A stretch of 34,075 nucleotides of DNA, from contig CAJAQO010000004.1 of assembly GCA_903944085.1 (NCBI GenBank), positions 1 to 34,075 of the forward strand, read 5' to 3'. Position numbers and translations under genes: made by a program. This DNA is from an uncultured Verrucomicrobia subdivision 3 bacterium. GTDB lineage: Bacteria > Verrucomicrobiota > Verrucomicrobiia > Limisphaerales > UBA11358. This document shows, one piece after another, positions 33,818 through 34,075 of this stretch. The notes beneath the pieces are model-generated. The model was not told the DNA's origin. It made no database searches and saw nothing but the letters and a program-made list of their open reading frames with translations. The first letter of the stretch is position 1; each line of letters opens with the position of its first letter.

Positions 33818-34075
33818 ATGAAAATTCTCTTCTCCGAACAAAAGTCCGACTACGCCAGCTACCAGTTTCCTTATGCCGTCTGGGCGTTTCCGGAGGCGGG
33901 CGAAAAACCATCGGATATTTTCAACGCGGGCTTCCTGCCGTCGTCGCATCAGCTCGACCGTTTTTATCTGTGCCGGCAAATCCGCGTGAATCTCGCGCGA
34001 TTTGAATTGTCGTCCGAGAACCGGAGGATTCTCCGCAAAGGCGCAGGCATCAACGTGGAACTTGTGCCGCGCGAA
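33818..34075 (+). CDS. GNAT/arginyltransferase-like protein, N-terminal part
   Basis: The first 86 codons are present; the gene runs off the window. It starts at ATG 33818, 15 bp after dnaG, and reads MKILFSEQKSDYASYQFPYAVWAF, then LPSSHQLDRFYLCRQIRVNLARF and SSENRRILRKG. The Y-x-x-R-x-x-R-V and RR-x-L-R-K phrases resemble the conserved region of bacterial arginyl-tRNA-protein transferase-type GNAT proteins. Family assignment is tentative because the remainder is missing. It is probably co-transcribed with dnaG. Confidence 0.75.
   Translation, partial: MKILFSEQKSDYASYQFPYAVWAFPEAGEKPSDIFNAGFLPSSHQLDRFYLCRQIRVNLARFELSSENRRILRKGAGINVELVPRE

Overview
The window looks like a chromosomal segment from a GC-rich member of the Verrucomicrobiota, most likely near Pedosphaera/Limisphaerales (subdivision 3). 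This is inferred from style, not from a search. The hints are a giant exported protein with lamin-tail and CotH-kinase domains and a verrucomicrobial-type C-terminal module, a sensor kinase with a regulator-type propeller, many small intergenic hairpins, and short 7-bp-period repeats. Twenty protein genes are well supported. A 40-codon ORF and a coiled-coil ORF are only possible.

Layout. 286-8571 (minus) encodes a 2761-residue exported protein. It is divergent from acs (8995-10968, plus). Behind acs lies a lower-GC gene for a TIR/deoxyribosyltransferase-like protein (10981-11811), then a gene-poor stretch (11812-12982) packed with small hairpins, a duplicated composite repeat and a 21-bp minisatellite. 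A haem/cytochrome group follows on plus: a 51-residue membrane protein, a CcsA/HemX-like protein and hemA. From 23164 down to 15581 everything is on minus and forms a chemosensory cluster, transcribed as MCP, response regulator, strong terminator, CheW, MCP, HDOD and HDOD. Below it sits a candidate structured RNA with its own terminator (15301-15498). Then come a rhomboid protease (minus), a TauE/SafE permease (plus), an exported esterase (minus), a 1436-residue hybrid sensor kinase (plus), a small lipoprotein, a CvpA-like protein, dnaG, and the first 86 codons of a GNAT/arginyltransferase-like gene cut by the window edge.

How the genes work together. The two MCPs share an identical 11-residue C-terminal tail and nearly identical signalling tips. 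They probably feed a CheA encoded elsewhere, because cheA, cheR and cheB are absent here. The CcsA-like and HemA genes fit the known haem/cytochrome c pairing. The propeller sensor, neighbouring esterase and giant exoprotein suggest polymer sensing and degradation, but the link is only by proximity.

The most interesting material is non-coding: a minus-strand RNA candidate with three nested helices; two families of intergenic hairpin repeats whose copies carry compensatory base changes; three separate 28-bp, 7-bp-period repeats at dnaG, hemA and the CcsA-like gene; and the terminator-bearing leader in front of cheW. The least familiar gene is the TIR/deoxyribosyltransferase-like one.
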